Positions 9,260 through 18,044 are shown, counted from the first letter of the stretch. The stretch is 64,000 bases of DNA from Brevibacillus sp. JNUCC-41 (GCF_014844095.1 NZ_CP062163.1:1674001-1738000); one strand, 5' to 3'. Numbers and translations: made by a program. Notes: generated from the sequence alone by a model not told the origin.

Positions 9260-9341
9260 CTGCCACAGCCCCTCTCCACTTTTTGAAACTATATTATATC
9301 AAACTTCATCGCCTTGCCTTTTTCCATAGATTACGATTTAT

Positions 9342-9368
9342 GTTTCTATATACCCCAAAAGTGGGAAA
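9342..9368 (+). promoter_or_regulatory. Possible sigma-B promoter upstream of the PLD-family gene
   Basis: GTTTCT - 15 nt - GGGAAA is a partial match to the sigma-B consensus GTTTAA-N12-14-GGGTAT, 44 bp before the start codon. Only suggestive, but the next gene is a sigma-B-type general stress gene. Confidence 0.3.
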
Positions 9369-9411
9369 ATAGAAAGTTAGCAAGCTAATTTAACCATGTG
9401 GAGGATTCCCT

Positions 9412-10845
9412 ATGAAAAAATGGTACAAAAGAAAACGATTTTATCTGCTTATCAGCATTTTGATCGTCCTTGCACTCGTAATCGCCTATAACAGCTACAA
9501 GCCTCTCCCCGATGGTATTTCCTATGAAGGAAAGGTTCACCATGTCGAGGATATCGATTTCATCTATGACCTTTCCTATCACGATGAACAAGGGGATCTA
9601 CAACATGAGCAGCGAATTTTCAAAACCATAAATCAAGCCATAGAAGAGGCTGATTCTTATATCGTAATCGACATGTTTTTGTTTAATGCTTTTTATGATG
9701 AAAAGATAAACTTCCCGAAGCTAACCGAGACTCTGAAGGATAATCTCGTTGAACAAAAGAAAAAGAAACCTGGCCTCCAGGTCATTTTCATTACTGACGA
9801 AGTGAATACTTCCTATAATGCCTACCAGCTAGAGGCGTTGGAAACGATGAAGAAAAATGGCATTGATGTCATTGTTACCAACTTAGACCGCCTCCGGGAT
9901 CCGAATCCTCTCTATTCAGGTGTATATCGGACCTTTTTCCAATGGTTCGGTGAAAGCGGGAAAGGCTGGATTGTGAATCCAATGGCTAAAAGCGCACCAA
10001 AGGTCACCTTGCGTTCTTATCTTAGACTGATGAATATCAAAGCCAATCACCGAAAAGTGGTCGCTACTGAAAAAACGGCCATCATCTCATCTGCCAATCC
10101 TCATGACGCAAGTGGATTCCATTCCAATATTGCATTCCAGATGGATGGGAATATCATCGGGGATTTTGTTAAAGCCGAAGAAGCCGCTTCGAAATTCTCG
10201 GGAGGACCGAAGTCATTTCCTGAATTTAAAGGGACATCAGCAGATAAAGGACCGATATCGGTACAACTGCTAACGGAAGGAAAAATTAATAAACATGTCC
10301 TTAAGGCAATTAAGGATGCAAAAAAGGGGGACAACATCCATCTTGCCATGTTCTATATTGCTGATCGCGAGGTTGTCGAGGCATTAACGGATGCAGCTAA
10401 ACGGGGTGTGAAGGTTCAAATGATACTAGATCCGAACCAAAACGCTTTCGGAAGTGAAAAAATCGGGCTTCCCAATCTTCCGGTTGCCGCCGAATTCGAA
10501 AAACTGGGGGATGAAAACATCTCGATCCGCTGGTACAAAACAGCTAAAGAACAGTTCCATACAAAGTTGATGATGATCCAAAGAGCTGATGAAACGGTTA
10601 TCCTTGGAGGATCGGCTAATTATACGTCACGCAATCTAGATGACTATAATCTAGAAGCGAATGTTGAAATCCATGCTCCAAATGATGCGGATGTCTCCAA
10701 GGACGTCGATAGCTATTTTCAAAGACTCTGGACAAATCAAAATGGAACATACACGGTGGATTACAGTGAATACCAGAAGAAACTGCCTGTCTTTAAATAC
10801 TTGACCTACCGCATTCAGAAGGTGTTCCGCTTCACCACTTACTAA
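9412..10845 (+). CDS. Membrane-anchored phospholipase D family protein
   Basis: This 477-aa protein has an N-terminal TM anchor (about residues 10-27) and two PLD half-sites: His213-x-Lys215 (NHRKVVATE ... SSANPHDAS) and His383-x-Lys385 (FHTKLMMIQ ... GGSANYTSRN). The His, Lys and Ser/Asn positions are kept, but the Asp normally four residues after the Lys is Glu220 or shifted in each half. This is unlike canonical cardiolipin synthases. Activity as a phosphodiesterase or phosphatidyltransferase is inferred. It is followed by a general stress gene. Confidence 0.82.
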   Translation: MKKWYKRKRFYLLISILIVLALVIAYNSYKPLPDGISYEGKVHHVEDIDFIYDLSYHDEQGDLQHEQRIFKTINQAIEEADSYIVIDMFLFNAFYDEKINFPKLTETLKDNLVEQKKKKPGLQVIFITDEVNTSYNAYQLEALETMKKNGIDVIVTNLDRLRDPNPLYSGVYRTFFQWFGESGKGWIVNPMAKSAPKVTLRSYLRLMNIKANHRKVVATEKTAIISSANPHDASGFHSNIAFQMDGNIIGDFVKAEEAASKFSGGPKSFPEFKGTSADKGPISVQLLTEGKINKHVLKAIKDAKKGDNIHLAMFYIADREVVEALTDAAKRGVKVQMILDPNQNAFGSEKIGLPNLPVAAEFEKLGDENISIRWYKTAKEQFHTKLMMIQRADETVILGGSANYTSRNLDDYNLEANVEIHAPNDADVSKDVDSYFQRLWTNQNGTYTVDYSEYQKKLPVFKYLTYRIQKVFRFTTY

Positions 10846-10864
10846 AATTTTCTTTTATATAAAT

Positions 10865-10890
10865 GTTTATCAGTGCCCAAATGAGGTTAT
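10865..10890 (+). promoter_or_regulatory. Sigma-B-type promoter of the general stress gene
   Basis: GTTTAT - 14 nt - GGTTAT matches the sigma-B consensus (GTTTAA / GGGTAT) at 10 of 12 positions, 90 bp before the ATG of a GSP17M/YflT-type protein. That family is known as a sigma-B regulon member. Confidence 0.6.
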
Positions 10891-10980
10891 ATATTACTAT
10901 AGCTGCACAGCAACTGTAATAAACAAGATTCCAATTACCTATATTCAAGAGAATCTCACTAAATTCAAGGAGGAGTTTAT

Positions 10981-11328
10981 ATGTATCAAGTACATGTAGT
11001 GGAAAACGGTTTACAAGCAAAGGAAAAAATCGATGAATTAGTTACATCAGGTTATACGAAAGACGATGTATATTTGTTTGCCCATGATAAAACCCGTTCA
11101 AAACACCTTACCGAGAATACAAATACAGAAGATGTAGGCATGAAGGAACAAGGTTTCCTTGATACCGTCGGAAATCTCTTTAAATCACGCGGAGATGAAC
11201 TTCGTAACCGAATGAGCAACCTTGGCCTTAGTGATATGGAGGCAGAACGTTACGAGGAAGTGCTTGACGAAGGAAAAGTAGTCATCGTTGCTTCCAAACA
11301 AGATAATAAAGACGGGGTTACACACTAA
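10981..11328 (+). CDS. General stress protein (GSP17M/YflT domain)
   Basis: This 115-aa soluble acidic protein has the YflT/GSP17M N-terminal domain (MYQVHVVENGLQAKEKIDELVTSG as βαβ-like; DDVYLFAHDK) and a C-terminal segment EEVLDEGKVVIVASKQ. Family members are induced by heat, salt and ethanol through sigma-B; their biochemical role is unknown. SD AAGGAGGAG precedes the ATG. A strong terminator follows. Confidence 0.88.
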   Translation: MYQVHVVENGLQAKEKIDELVTSGYTKDDVYLFAHDKTRSKHLTENTNTEDVGMKEQGFLDTVGNLFKSRGDELRNRMSNLGLSDMEAERYEEVLDEGKVVIVASKQDNKDGVTH

Positions 11329-11360
11329 TCCCCGCTGACCATTACCCTATATGGATTCAT

Positions 11361-11400
11361 AAAAAAGCGAGGCTCCTTAACCGGCAGCCTCGTTTTTTAT
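11361..11400. terminator. Bidirectional terminator between the stress gene and moeB
   Basis: CGAGGCT / AGCCTCG is flanked by AAAAAAG and GTTTTTT, and sits between convergent genes. Confidence 0.88.
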
Positions 11401-11405
11401 ACTCA

Positions 11406-12425
11406 TTATCCCAGGATGCTTTGGTACGTGGCCTTTGCATGGACCATGTCCTTCGTACCGTGAATCAACGCCCGGCCATCCTTGAAAATGACGATACGCT
11501 CCCCAGCTCTTTCACAAGAGAGAAGAAATGGATTGAATTTCACCAAATAGCCGCTGCCGTCCAGATCTTTGGCCAGTTTCTCTAGTTGAAGTTCCAAAGG
11601 TTTTGGCGGCCTTACCTGTACAGTATCCCTCCCGCAAAGAACAGCCGTTTTCGTTGCATTTTCCAGTGTTAAAAAGGGGTATGTCCTCTGCTCTCCGCAT
11701 GAGAGACAATCTTTCTTTTTTGCTTTTGTCAATTTAACGGTTTGGTATTGATTTCTCCACAGATCAAAAGAAACAAGTGCAGGCCGTACCGATTCCCAAT
11801 CTTCAACAAGGATTTTCAAGGCTTCGGCAGTTTGGTGTGCCACTACCATCGTTACAGCTGGTGATATGATCCCTCCTGTGTCACAGGTCATTCCTTGAAT
11901 GGGGATTGCTTTCAGCAAACAGTGCAAACATGGAGTCTGTCCGGGAAGGATCGTCAAAGTCATGCCAACACTCCCCACACATGCCCCATAAATCCACGGT
12001 ATATGAAGCTTTTGTGATAAATCATTAATGATCATCCGTGTCTCAAAGTTATCGGTTGCATCCAATATCAAATCAACATCACCAAGCAACTGTTCGAGGT
12101 TCTGGGCAGTTGCGTCCATGATGATGGCATTCACTTCAACTCCATGATTGATATCAAATAAATGACGCTTTGCCGCTTCTGCTTTTGGCAGTTTTTCCTC
12201 GACATCCTGTTCCGTATACATTTGTTGCCGCTGTAAATTACTGGTCTCGACATAATCCCTGTCGACAATGGTAAGCTTTCCTACTCCTGCCCGAGTGAGG
12301 GCCTCGGCATTAGCTGATCCCAAAGCCCCTGCACCAAGAAGCAAGACATGCTTCTTCATAATTTTCAATTGGCCCCCTTCACCAATGGGGGCGAATAAAG
12401 TCTGCCTTGAATATCGCTCTTTCAC
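11406..12425 (-). CDS. moeB: MoeB/ThiF-type adenylyltransferase (molybdopterin synthase activation)
   Basis: This 339-aa E1-like enzyme adenylates the C-terminal Gly of MoaD. It shows the nucleotide-binding GAGALGSANAEALTRAGVGK, IVDRDYVETSNLQRQ, DATDNFETR, and the zinc Cys pairs CLHC and CLSC. ThiF is a close paralogue, but placement after moaD-moaE-mobA supports MoeB. It starts at GTG with SD GGGAGG 7 nt upstream. It is the last gene of the mobA-moaE-moaD-moeB operon. Confidence 0.88.
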   Translation of the reverse strand: MKERYSRQTLFAPIGEGGQLKIMKKHVLLLGAGALGSANAEALTRAGVGKLTIVDRDYVETSNLQRQQMYTEQDVEEKLPKAEAAKRHLFDINHGVEVNAIIMDATAQNLEQLLGDVDLILDATDNFETRMIINDLSQKLHIPWIYGACVGSVGMTLTILPGQTPCLHCLLKAIPIQGMTCDTGGIISPAVTMVVAHQTAEALKILVEDWESVRPALVSFDLWRNQYQTVKLTKAKKKDCLSCGEQRTYPFLTLENATKTAVLCGRDTVQVRPPKPLELQLEKLAKDLDGSGYLVKFNPFLLSCERAGERIVIFKDGRALIHGTKDMVHAKATYQSILG

Positions 12426-12449
12426 CGTGAATCCTCCCTTCCGAACGCT

Positions 12450-12683
12450 TTAGCCTCCACTTACTGGTGGAATGAAAGCAACTGTATCCCCATCAGATAG
12501 AAGCGTGTCATCATCGGCAAATTCTTCATTGACTGCCGTCATCACGGTTTCTAGACCTTCCAATCGAAAATCTACCTTCATTTTTCCTTTTAGCTCCGCC
12601 ACACTCATTCCATTTCCTTCTATAGAAAGAGTCTCTTTGCCTAGCTCATCTTTCAATTGGGCAAATAAAAGTACATTAATCAT
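12450..12683 (-). CDS. moaD: Molybdopterin synthase sulfur carrier subunit MoaD
   Basis: This 77-aa ubiquitin-like protein ends in the conserved PPVSGG tail, whose terminal Gly becomes the thiocarboxylate. The ATG at 12683 overlaps the moaE stop (ATGATTAA), so translation is coupled. A TTG one codon earlier is also possible. It works with MoaE to insert the dithiolene sulfurs. Confidence 0.92.
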   Translation of the reverse strand: MINVLLFAQLKDELGKETLSIEGNGMSVAELKGKMKVDFRLEGLETVMTAVNEEFADDDTLLSDGDTVAFIPPVSGG

Positions 12684-13140
12684 CAATATCCCCCTTTTCC
12701 GGTTTCCCCGATGGATATGGAACGGTTTCCAACTGGTTTCCTACCCATGTCTCCCCATCTTCCCAGTGTTCTTTTTTCCAGATCGGGACGATTTCTTTAA
12801 TTCTTTCAATCGCATACCTGTTCGCCTCATATGCATCATTTCGATGTGGCGTACTTACGGCAATAACCACTGCGATATCCGTGATTTCAAGTTTACCTAC
12901 ACGATGGGTGATCGCCGTTTCTGCATCAGGCCAACGTTCCTTGATTTCAGATCCGATTTGCTCCAATTTCTTGATGGCCATCGGCTCATACGCTTCGTAA
13001 ATTAAGAAGAGAGTCTTTTTTCCTTTCGTCATTTCCCTCACTGTACCAATAAAGGTCGTTACGGCACCTGCATTTCGCTTGACTACTTTATCAATCACTT
13101 CCTGGATGACAATCGGCTCTTTTGAAATATTATAATTCAT
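12676..13140 (-). CDS. moaE: Molybdopterin synthase catalytic subunit MoaE
   Basis: This 154-aa protein has GAVTTFIGTVREMTKGK, LIYEAYEPMA, HRVGKLEITDIAVVIAVSTPHR and the catalytic-lysine region PIWKKEHWEDG. It converts cPMP to molybdopterin with MoaD. The frame opens 3 codons earlier at 13149, but the SD AAAGGATGG is spaced for the ATG at 13140. The start overlaps the end of mobA and the stop overlaps moaD. Confidence 0.93.
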   Translation of the reverse strand: MNYNISKEPIVIQEVIDKVVKRNAGAVTTFIGTVREMTKGKKTLFLIYEAYEPMAIKKLEQIGSEIKERWPDAETAITHRVGKLEITDIAVVIAVSTPHRNDAYEANRYAIERIKEIVPIWKKEHWEDGETWVGNQLETVPYPSGKPEKGDIDD

Positions 13141-13765
13141 GTCTACCATCCTTTATATATAATTCAGTTTGATCAATATAACCTGCCTCTTGATAATCTT
13201 CCTTCGTATTCATATTGAAAAAAAGGTATTGAAAATGTTCAGGATTCTCGCGATATAACTTAAAGTCTGTTTCTTTCATGACTTTCACCGAAATCTTTTC
13301 CAAAAATAGACTCATTTTTAATTCATGTTTTAATAAACACTCCGTCAATACAGGAAGACATCTTTTATGGTAAACAGCAAAAAGCGGCTGGAGCCTGCCA
13401 TTTATTTCTGGAACGACAGCATCGAATTCAGGTTCATGATGGGAGATGATTTCCTTTATGGCTTCTGCACTCACAAACGGCATATCACAGGCTGCAAGAA
13501 ACTGAAGCTCCGTTTTCGATGAGGTCAACCCTGCATGCAATCCGCCAAGCGGGCCTTGATCTTTATGTAAATCCGGAATGAGCGGAAGTTGCAAAAAATG
13601 ATATTCTTCAAAAGTATTCGTAATGACCATAATGTATTCTGATACCTTTTTCAATTCGGATGCCACTCTTGAAATGTTCACAACGCCACCTATGGTCAAC
13701 AGGGCCTTATTCACTCCCATACGACTTGATTTCCCACCAGCTAAAAGCAACATTGTCCATTCCAC
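13130..13765 (-). CDS. mobA: Molybdenum cofactor guanylyltransferase MobA
   Basis: This 211-aa nucleotidyltransferase starts with LLLAGGKSSRMGVNKALL (GTP binding) and has DQGPLGGLHAGL and AACDMPFVSAE (metal-binding Asp). It attaches GMP to Moco. Start is GTG with SD GGGAGGG 6 nt upstream; the ATG four codons in is too far from it. First gene of a four-gene Moco operon that lacks moeA, mobB and the early genes moaABC in this window. Confidence 0.9.
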   Translation of the reverse strand: MEWTMLLLAGGKSSRMGVNKALLTIGGVVNISRVASELKKVSEYIMVITNTFEEYHFLQLPLIPDLHKDQGPLGGLHAGLTSSKTELQFLAACDMPFVSAEAIKEIISHHEPEFDAVVPEINGRLQPLFAVYHKRCLPVLTECLLKHELKMSLFLEKISVKVMKETDFKLYRENPEHFQYLFFNMNTKEDYQEAGYIDQTELYIKDGRHEL

Positions 13766-14130
13766 AAGAATCCCTCCCTTTTTGGGTTTAATCCAGCATA
13801 GAACGGTAAAGCTATACTAAATGTGTCCGCTATATTTAAATATTTTAAATCAACTTTGAAAATAATGACACCTTCTCAAACTTTACTTTGTATATCAAAG
13901 GATGGAAAGTGGGGTCCAAAGCAAAAGGCAGGCTACCCGTCCATCCGATTTCCAAAATTTCAGGTCCCAAAAATGACTTATGCGTAACCATTGCACTTCT
14001 TTCTCTAAGACACTCATAATAGGGTGAAAACTAAGTTTTACATAAAAGAAATTTTGGTATATTCTAAAAATAGGATATTAACTGGTATGCTGATAATATC
14101 GAAAACTAATTCTCCTGAGGAGGTCACATA
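13766..14130. other. Divergent intergenic region between mobA and pdxK
   Basis: About 365 bp hold the promoters of two divergent genes. A weak sigma-A candidate for pdxK is TTGGTA-N16-TATTAA (14054-14081). No riboswitch, Moco aptamer or coding sequence was recognised. Confidence 0.4.
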
Positions 14131-14958
14131 ATGACTATGAAAAGAGCTATGACAGTTGCCGGATCTGATTCGAGCGGCGGTGCTGGTCTTCAAGCAGATT
14201 TAAAGACATTCCAAGAATTCGGCATTTACGGTATGTCCGCTTTAACGACAATCGTGACGATGGATCCGAAGAATGGCTGGTCGCATAATGTATTCCCTAC
14301 ACCGGTCGAAGTTTTGGAAGCCCAAATCGAAACGATTTTATCAATCGGCATTGACGCAATGAAAACGGGAATGCTTGGATCAGTGGAAATCATTGAACTT
14401 GTTGCCCGTAAAATAGACGAGCTGAAGCTGGACAAAGTCGTAATCGATCCAGTTATGGTATGTAAAGGTGAAGATGAAGTATTGCACCCTGAAACGGCCG
14501 TAGCTCTGCGGGAACTGCTTGTTCCACGTGCAACTGTAGTCACGCCAAACCTGTTCGAGGCCGCTCAGTTAGCGGGAACGGCGCCTATCAAGACGATTGA
14601 TGACATGAGGGCTGCAGCTGAGAAGATTCATGCACTTGGTGCAAAATATGTCTTGATCAAAGGCGGTAATAAGCTGGATCTTGATAAAGCCATCGACCTT
14701 TTATATGATGGAAAAGAATTCGAAATCCTTGAATCAGAAAAAATCGAAACGACCAATACACATGGTGCCGGCTGTTCTTCTTCTGCAGCTATTGCAGCCC
14801 AATTGGCTGAAGGGAAAAGCCCGCGTGAGGCTATCCTCATTGCTAAAGACTTCATTACCGAGGCGGTTCGCCATTCTTGGAAGATGAATGACTATGTCGG
14901 ACCTGTCAATCATGGTGCATACCATAAATATGGAATTGCGGAAAAAACACAAAAATAA
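14131..14958 (+). CDS. pdxK: Pyridoxine/pyridoxal kinase of the ThiD-like ribokinase family
   Basis: This 275-aa kinase is closely similar to B. subtilis PdxK (YwdB, formerly ThiD), 271 aa. It shows AGSDSSGGAGLQADLKTF, MKTGMLGS, VIDPVMVCKG and the anion-hole/catalytic motif NTHGAGCSSSAAIAA. It phosphorylates B6 vitamers; some activity on HMP is possible in this family, so ThiD is the alternative. SD GAGGAGG precedes the ATG. Confidence 0.88.
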   Translation: MTMKRAMTVAGSDSSGGAGLQADLKTFQEFGIYGMSALTTIVTMDPKNGWSHNVFPTPVEVLEAQIETILSIGIDAMKTGMLGSVEIIELVARKIDELKLDKVVIDPVMVCKGEDEVLHPETAVALRELLVPRATVVTPNLFEAAQLAGTAPIKTIDDMRAAAEKIHALGAKYVLIKGGNKLDLDKAIDLLYDGKEFEILESEKIETTNTHGAGCSSSAAIAAQLAEGKSPREAILIAKDFITEAVRHSWKMNDYVGPVNHGAYHKYGIAEKTQK

Positions 14959-14972
14959 AACATCAATTTTAT

Positions 14973-15003
14973 GGCTGCTCAAATTCATCGAGCGGCCTTT
15001 TTC
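14973..15003 (+). terminator. pdxK terminator
   Basis: GGCTGCTC / GAGCGGCC (one G-U pair) with a 9-nt loop is followed by TTTTTCGC and a further T-rich tract. Confidence 0.85.
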
Positions 15004-15081
15004 GCTTTTTTTGCTTTTATTTAGTAAAATGGAAAGAAGGAAAAGCTTATCTAGCCGCCCAGTTAAGGAGGAAATTATAGA

Positions 15082-15429
15082 ATGAAACCTATAGACCGTA
15101 CAGAGGTGCAAAATGCCATTGATTCTTTCGCAGGACAAGATGTATATCTTCATCTTGAAACGACAAATGGCGCCTATGCCACTCATGTAGATGAAGCTTT
15201 CTTTTCGGCAGGTGCCTATATTCGTAATGCTTTTATACAGTATGAACATGGGAAGATAGTTGGGGATGGACCCTACCGCATCGGCTTGAAGCTCAATATT
15301 GGCTGGGTATATGCAGAAGGCGTTAACCACTTCGAATTGGATGAACAGGGGAGATTGCTATTGGCAGGCCTTGATTTTTCCGGAAAGCTCGCTGTCTCCA
15401 TGCAGCTCAGTCCCACTCCCTTTGAATGA
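15082..15429 (+). CDS. yojF: YojF family protein (DUF1806)
   Basis: This 115-aa soluble protein matches YojF: GQDVYLHLETTNGAYATH, FIRNA-like FFSAGAYIRNAFIQY, and GLKLNIGWVYAEGVNHFE. Its function is unknown, but it is constantly paired with bshB2, as here (gap 97 bp). SD GGAGG precedes the ATG. Confidence 0.9.
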   Translation: MKPIDRTEVQNAIDSFAGQDVYLHLETTNGAYATHVDEAFFSAGAYIRNAFIQYEHGKIVGDGPYRIGLKLNIGWVYAEGVNHFELDEQGRLLLAGLDFSGKLAVSMQLSPTPFE

Positions 15430-15526
15430 TGACAACTTGCTTGATATATATCATATGATTCCGATGGAAACTCCCATTCACCGATAACCATACTCACTGT
15501 AAGTAGAACGGAAGGAGAAATATACC

Positions 15527-16192
15527 TTGGAAAAAGAACGCCATGTATTAGTTATATTCCCACATCCCGATGATGAAGCCTTCTCGGTCTCCGGAACGCT
15601 TGCCCTTCATAGAGAAGCGGGCACTCCTGTCACCTATTTATGCTTAACTTTAGGAGAAATGGGACGTAATTTAGGAAACCCTCCATTTGCAACAAGGGAA
15701 TCGCTACCTAAAATTCGTAAAAAGGAATTGATCGATGCAGCAAATGCGATTGGCATCCAAGATTTACGCATGCTTGGGTTGCGTGATAAGACGATTGAAT
15801 TCGAAGATGATGAAAAGCTGACTTCATTATTTACCGATGCCATCAATGAATTGAACCCTTCATTGATCATTACGTTTTACCCAGGATACAGTGTCCATCC
15901 AGACCATGAAGCGACAGCACGTGCTGTGGTTCGGGCAGTGGAAAGGATGGAAGAGAAAGAGCGACCTAAACTTCATTGTGTCGCTTTCTCGAATAACTGC
16001 ATTGACGAATTGGGACAGCCTGACATCATCCAGGATATCTCTGCCGTCGAAGAAAAAAAGGTAGCTGCATTCACTGCCCACCGTTCGCAAACGCAGGCAA
16101 TGGTGATCGATTGGAAAGAGAAATTCGAAAATCAGGATGCAGATTTTCTGGACTGGATCCGCAAAGAACGATTATGGACCTATAAATTTTAA
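15527..16192 (+). CDS. bshB2: Bacillithiol biosynthesis deacetylase BshB2
   Basis: This 221-aa zinc LmbE/PIG-L-family hydrolase has the metal motif PHPDDE (His13, Asp16) and the later GYSVHPDHEATARAV. It deacetylates GlcNAc-malate in bacillithiol synthesis. The start is TTG with SD AAGGAG 9 nt upstream. Follows yojF, as in B. subtilis (YojG). A hairpin terminator follows. Confidence 0.92.
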   Translation: MEKERHVLVIFPHPDDEAFSVSGTLALHREAGTPVTYLCLTLGEMGRNLGNPPFATRESLPKIRKKELIDAANAIGIQDLRMLGLRDKTIEFEDDEKLTSLFTDAINELNPSLIITFYPGYSVHPDHEATARAVVRAVERMEEKERPKLHCVAFSNNCIDELGQPDIIQDISAVEEKKVAAFTAHRSQTQAMVIDWKEKFENQDADFLDWIRKERLWTYKF

Positions 16193-16194
16193 GA

Positions 16195-16220
16195 AAACCG
16201 CCAATAGGCGGTTTTTTTTT
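16195..16220 (+). terminator. bshB2 terminator
   Basis: AAACCGCC-AATA-GGCGGTTT is followed by a T-run. Confidence 0.9.
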
Positions 16221-16225
16221 ATGGC

Positions 16226-16254
16226 ATAAAAAAAACGCCTGTCGATTACAGGCG
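16226..16254 (-). terminator. Terminator downstream of the MFS gene
   Basis: On the minus strand CGCCTGT-AATCG-ACAGGCG is followed by eight T. Confidence 0.9.
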
Positions 16255-16338
16255 GAGAAAAGGGGGATACTTTGGAAAATCAATCATAATATAAGCATCC
16301 CCAATATTCTTCATTTTATACAATCCTATTCAAAAAAA

Positions 16339-17544
16339 TTAGGCGGACAAGCGTTTTTCATGCTGCATTTTCGTTCTTGCCGAAGCTTTTTTTCCATGCG
16401 CCAAGAAATAAATGCCAATAAGTATGAATGCAAAGATCGACATTCCCATGAATAACCCTTTGAACCCTGTAAATGGAATAAGGAATCCCAATAGGAACGG
16501 GCCGACACCAATACCGAAGTCATACATTGTAAAAAACGTGGATGTGGCTAATCCCATCCGATTTGATGGAGCTTCCTTAATCGAAATCGCTTGACAGCTT
16601 GATTGGAACGTACCATATCCGACTCCGATTAAGGCGCCGGCAATCAGAAGCGTGATACCGTGATGGGATTGGCTGAGGATGACCATACCGACGGCAAATA
16701 GTAAGAGCGATGGGTAAATGACTGCATTTTCCCCCTTCACATCAAACATACGTCCTGTAAACGGACGGGACGCCAAAAGGAATACAGCAAATACGACGAA
16801 GAAAAAGCTTGCCGCATCCATTAAATCCATTTCCTTTGCAAAAGACGTTAAATAGGACAAAATGCTCGAATAGGTAAATCCGGCAAATCCGATAAAAATG
16901 GAAATGGGCAGTGCCCTTTTCTCAAAGTAATCACTGATTTTAAATCCTTTTTGTGTTGAAGCTCCACCCTTTTCCCCTTCAGGCACATTCATGAATAATG
17001 ATGCAACTAAAGAAAATGCGGCAAATAAGGAGGCTGCATAGAAAATGATGGAATAACTGAAATGCTGTGTTATCAGCAATCCAATAAACGGACCGAATGC
17101 CATTGCCAAGTTTGTACTCATGGCAAAGTAACCTGTACCTTCCCCGCGTCTTTCATTCGGAATGATATCTGCAGCAATCGTTCCAGTCGCCGTTGTGGCA
17201 AGGCCAAAAGCAAAACCGTGAATAAGCCGGTCAATCAATAAGAGGGATAAACCATTCACCAGGAAATAGCCAATGGATGCGACCAGGAATAGAACCAACG
17301 ATCCAAGCAACATTTTTCTGCGGCCAATCTTGTCAATTTTTTTCCCTGCAATCGGTCTGACAAGCACAGCCCCGAGAACAAAAATACTTGAAGCAAGTCC
17401 GGCTTGTGCTTGCGACGCATGAAAGTTATCCATCGTGTAAATGGTCAATGTCACCATCAAGACATAAAAAGTTAAAAATAAAAAAAAGTTCGCAGACGAG
17501 ACAATCAGGAAGTCTTTCGTCCACAGTTTCGGTTTGTGATTCAT
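16339..17544 (-). CDS. Major facilitator superfamily transporter
   Basis: This 401-aa protein has 12 predicted TM helices. The MFS loop 2-3 motif (GKKIDKIGRRKMLL) and ERRGEGTGYFA after TM4-5 are visible, and the tail is cytoplasmic and basic. Drug or metabolite export is likely from its pairing with a MarR regulator 18 bp upstream in the same operon. Substrate cannot be inferred from sequence. Confidence 0.88.
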   Translation of the reverse strand: MNHKPKLWTKDFLIVSSANFFLFLTFYVLMVTLTIYTMDNFHASQAQAGLASSIFVLGAVLVRPIAGKKIDKIGRRKMLLGSLVLFLVASIGYFLVNGLSLLLIDRLIHGFAFGLATTATGTIAADIIPNERRGEGTGYFAMSTNLAMAFGPFIGLLITQHFSYSIIFYAASLFAAFSLVASLFMNVPEGEKGGASTQKGFKISDYFEKRALPISIFIGFAGFTYSSILSYLTSFAKEMDLMDAASFFFVVFAVFLLASRPFTGRMFDVKGENAVIYPSLLLFAVGMVILSQSHHGITLLIAGALIGVGYGTFQSSCQAISIKEAPSNRMGLATSTFFTMYDFGIGVGPFLLGFLIPFTGFKGLFMGMSIFAFILIGIYFLAHGKKASARTKMQHEKRLSA

Positions 17545-17562
17545 TTCAATCCTTCTTCCTTA

Positions 17563-17982
17563 CTATTGTTTTAATTTTTCCTTCAGGAAAATCAACGTTC
17601 GTAACGTTGCCTCTCGATCCTCTTCAGCCAAACCGCTCATTAATTGAAGTTCAAATTCTTCAACTACCTTTTTGGCCTCGTGATAAGTCCTTAAACCCGA
17701 CTCCGTTAACTGTATTCTCCGTTCCCGCTTATCTTTCCCTGGGACTTGTTCAATCAAATCAAGTTCTTCCAACCGGTTTACCGTCCTGGTTACCGTCGGT
17801 TTCTCCACATCTAGATATGTGCTTATTTCAACAAGTGTAGAACAGCCAAACTGACTCAGATAATATACAATCGACCATTGGGAATGAAAAAGATCAACCT
17901 TGGCCAATTGTTCATTTAACTTTTTGGTAAATGACCTCGAAAATTGTAAGTTATGATGAAAAAAACCATTATTAAAGGACAA
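17563..17982 (-). CDS. MarR family transcriptional regulator
   Basis: This 139-aa protein has the winged-helix core: FHSQWSIVYYLSQFG, STLVEISTYLDVEKPTVTRTVNRLEELDLIEQ and the wing KDKRERRIQLTESG. The frame extends 38 codons upstream, but that part is the promoter and operator. A TTG at 17982 with SD GGGAGG 7 nt away gives the normal MarR length. It is co-transcribed with the MFS gene and probably represses itself through the palindrome just upstream. Confidence 0.88.
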   Translation of the reverse strand: MSFNNGFFHHNLQFSRSFTKKLNEQLAKVDLFHSQWSIVYYLSQFGCSTLVEISTYLDVEKPTVTRTVNRLEELDLIEQVPGKDKRERRIQLTESGLRTYHEAKKVVEEFELQLMSGLAEEDREATLRTLIFLKEKLKQ

Positions 17983-18001
17983 AGGTATTCCTCCCGCAAA
18001 G

Positions 18002-18019
18002 TAGTTACCTAGGTAACTA
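18002..18019 (-). promoter_or_regulatory. Perfect 18-bp palindromic operator of the marR-MFS operon
   Basis: TAGTTACCTAGGTAACTA is an exact self-complementary sequence that overlaps the -10 box and lies just before the marR SD. This is a classical position for autorepression by the MarR protein encoded next to it. Confidence 0.7.
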
Positions 18020-18044
18020 TACACCCATTCATTAGAAATGTCTA
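18016..18044 (-). promoter_or_regulatory. Sigma-A promoter of the marR-MFS operon
   Basis: On the minus strand TAGACA - 17 nt - TATAGT matches the consensus at 10 of 12 positions. The -10 overlaps the palindrome at 18002-18019. Confidence 0.65.
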
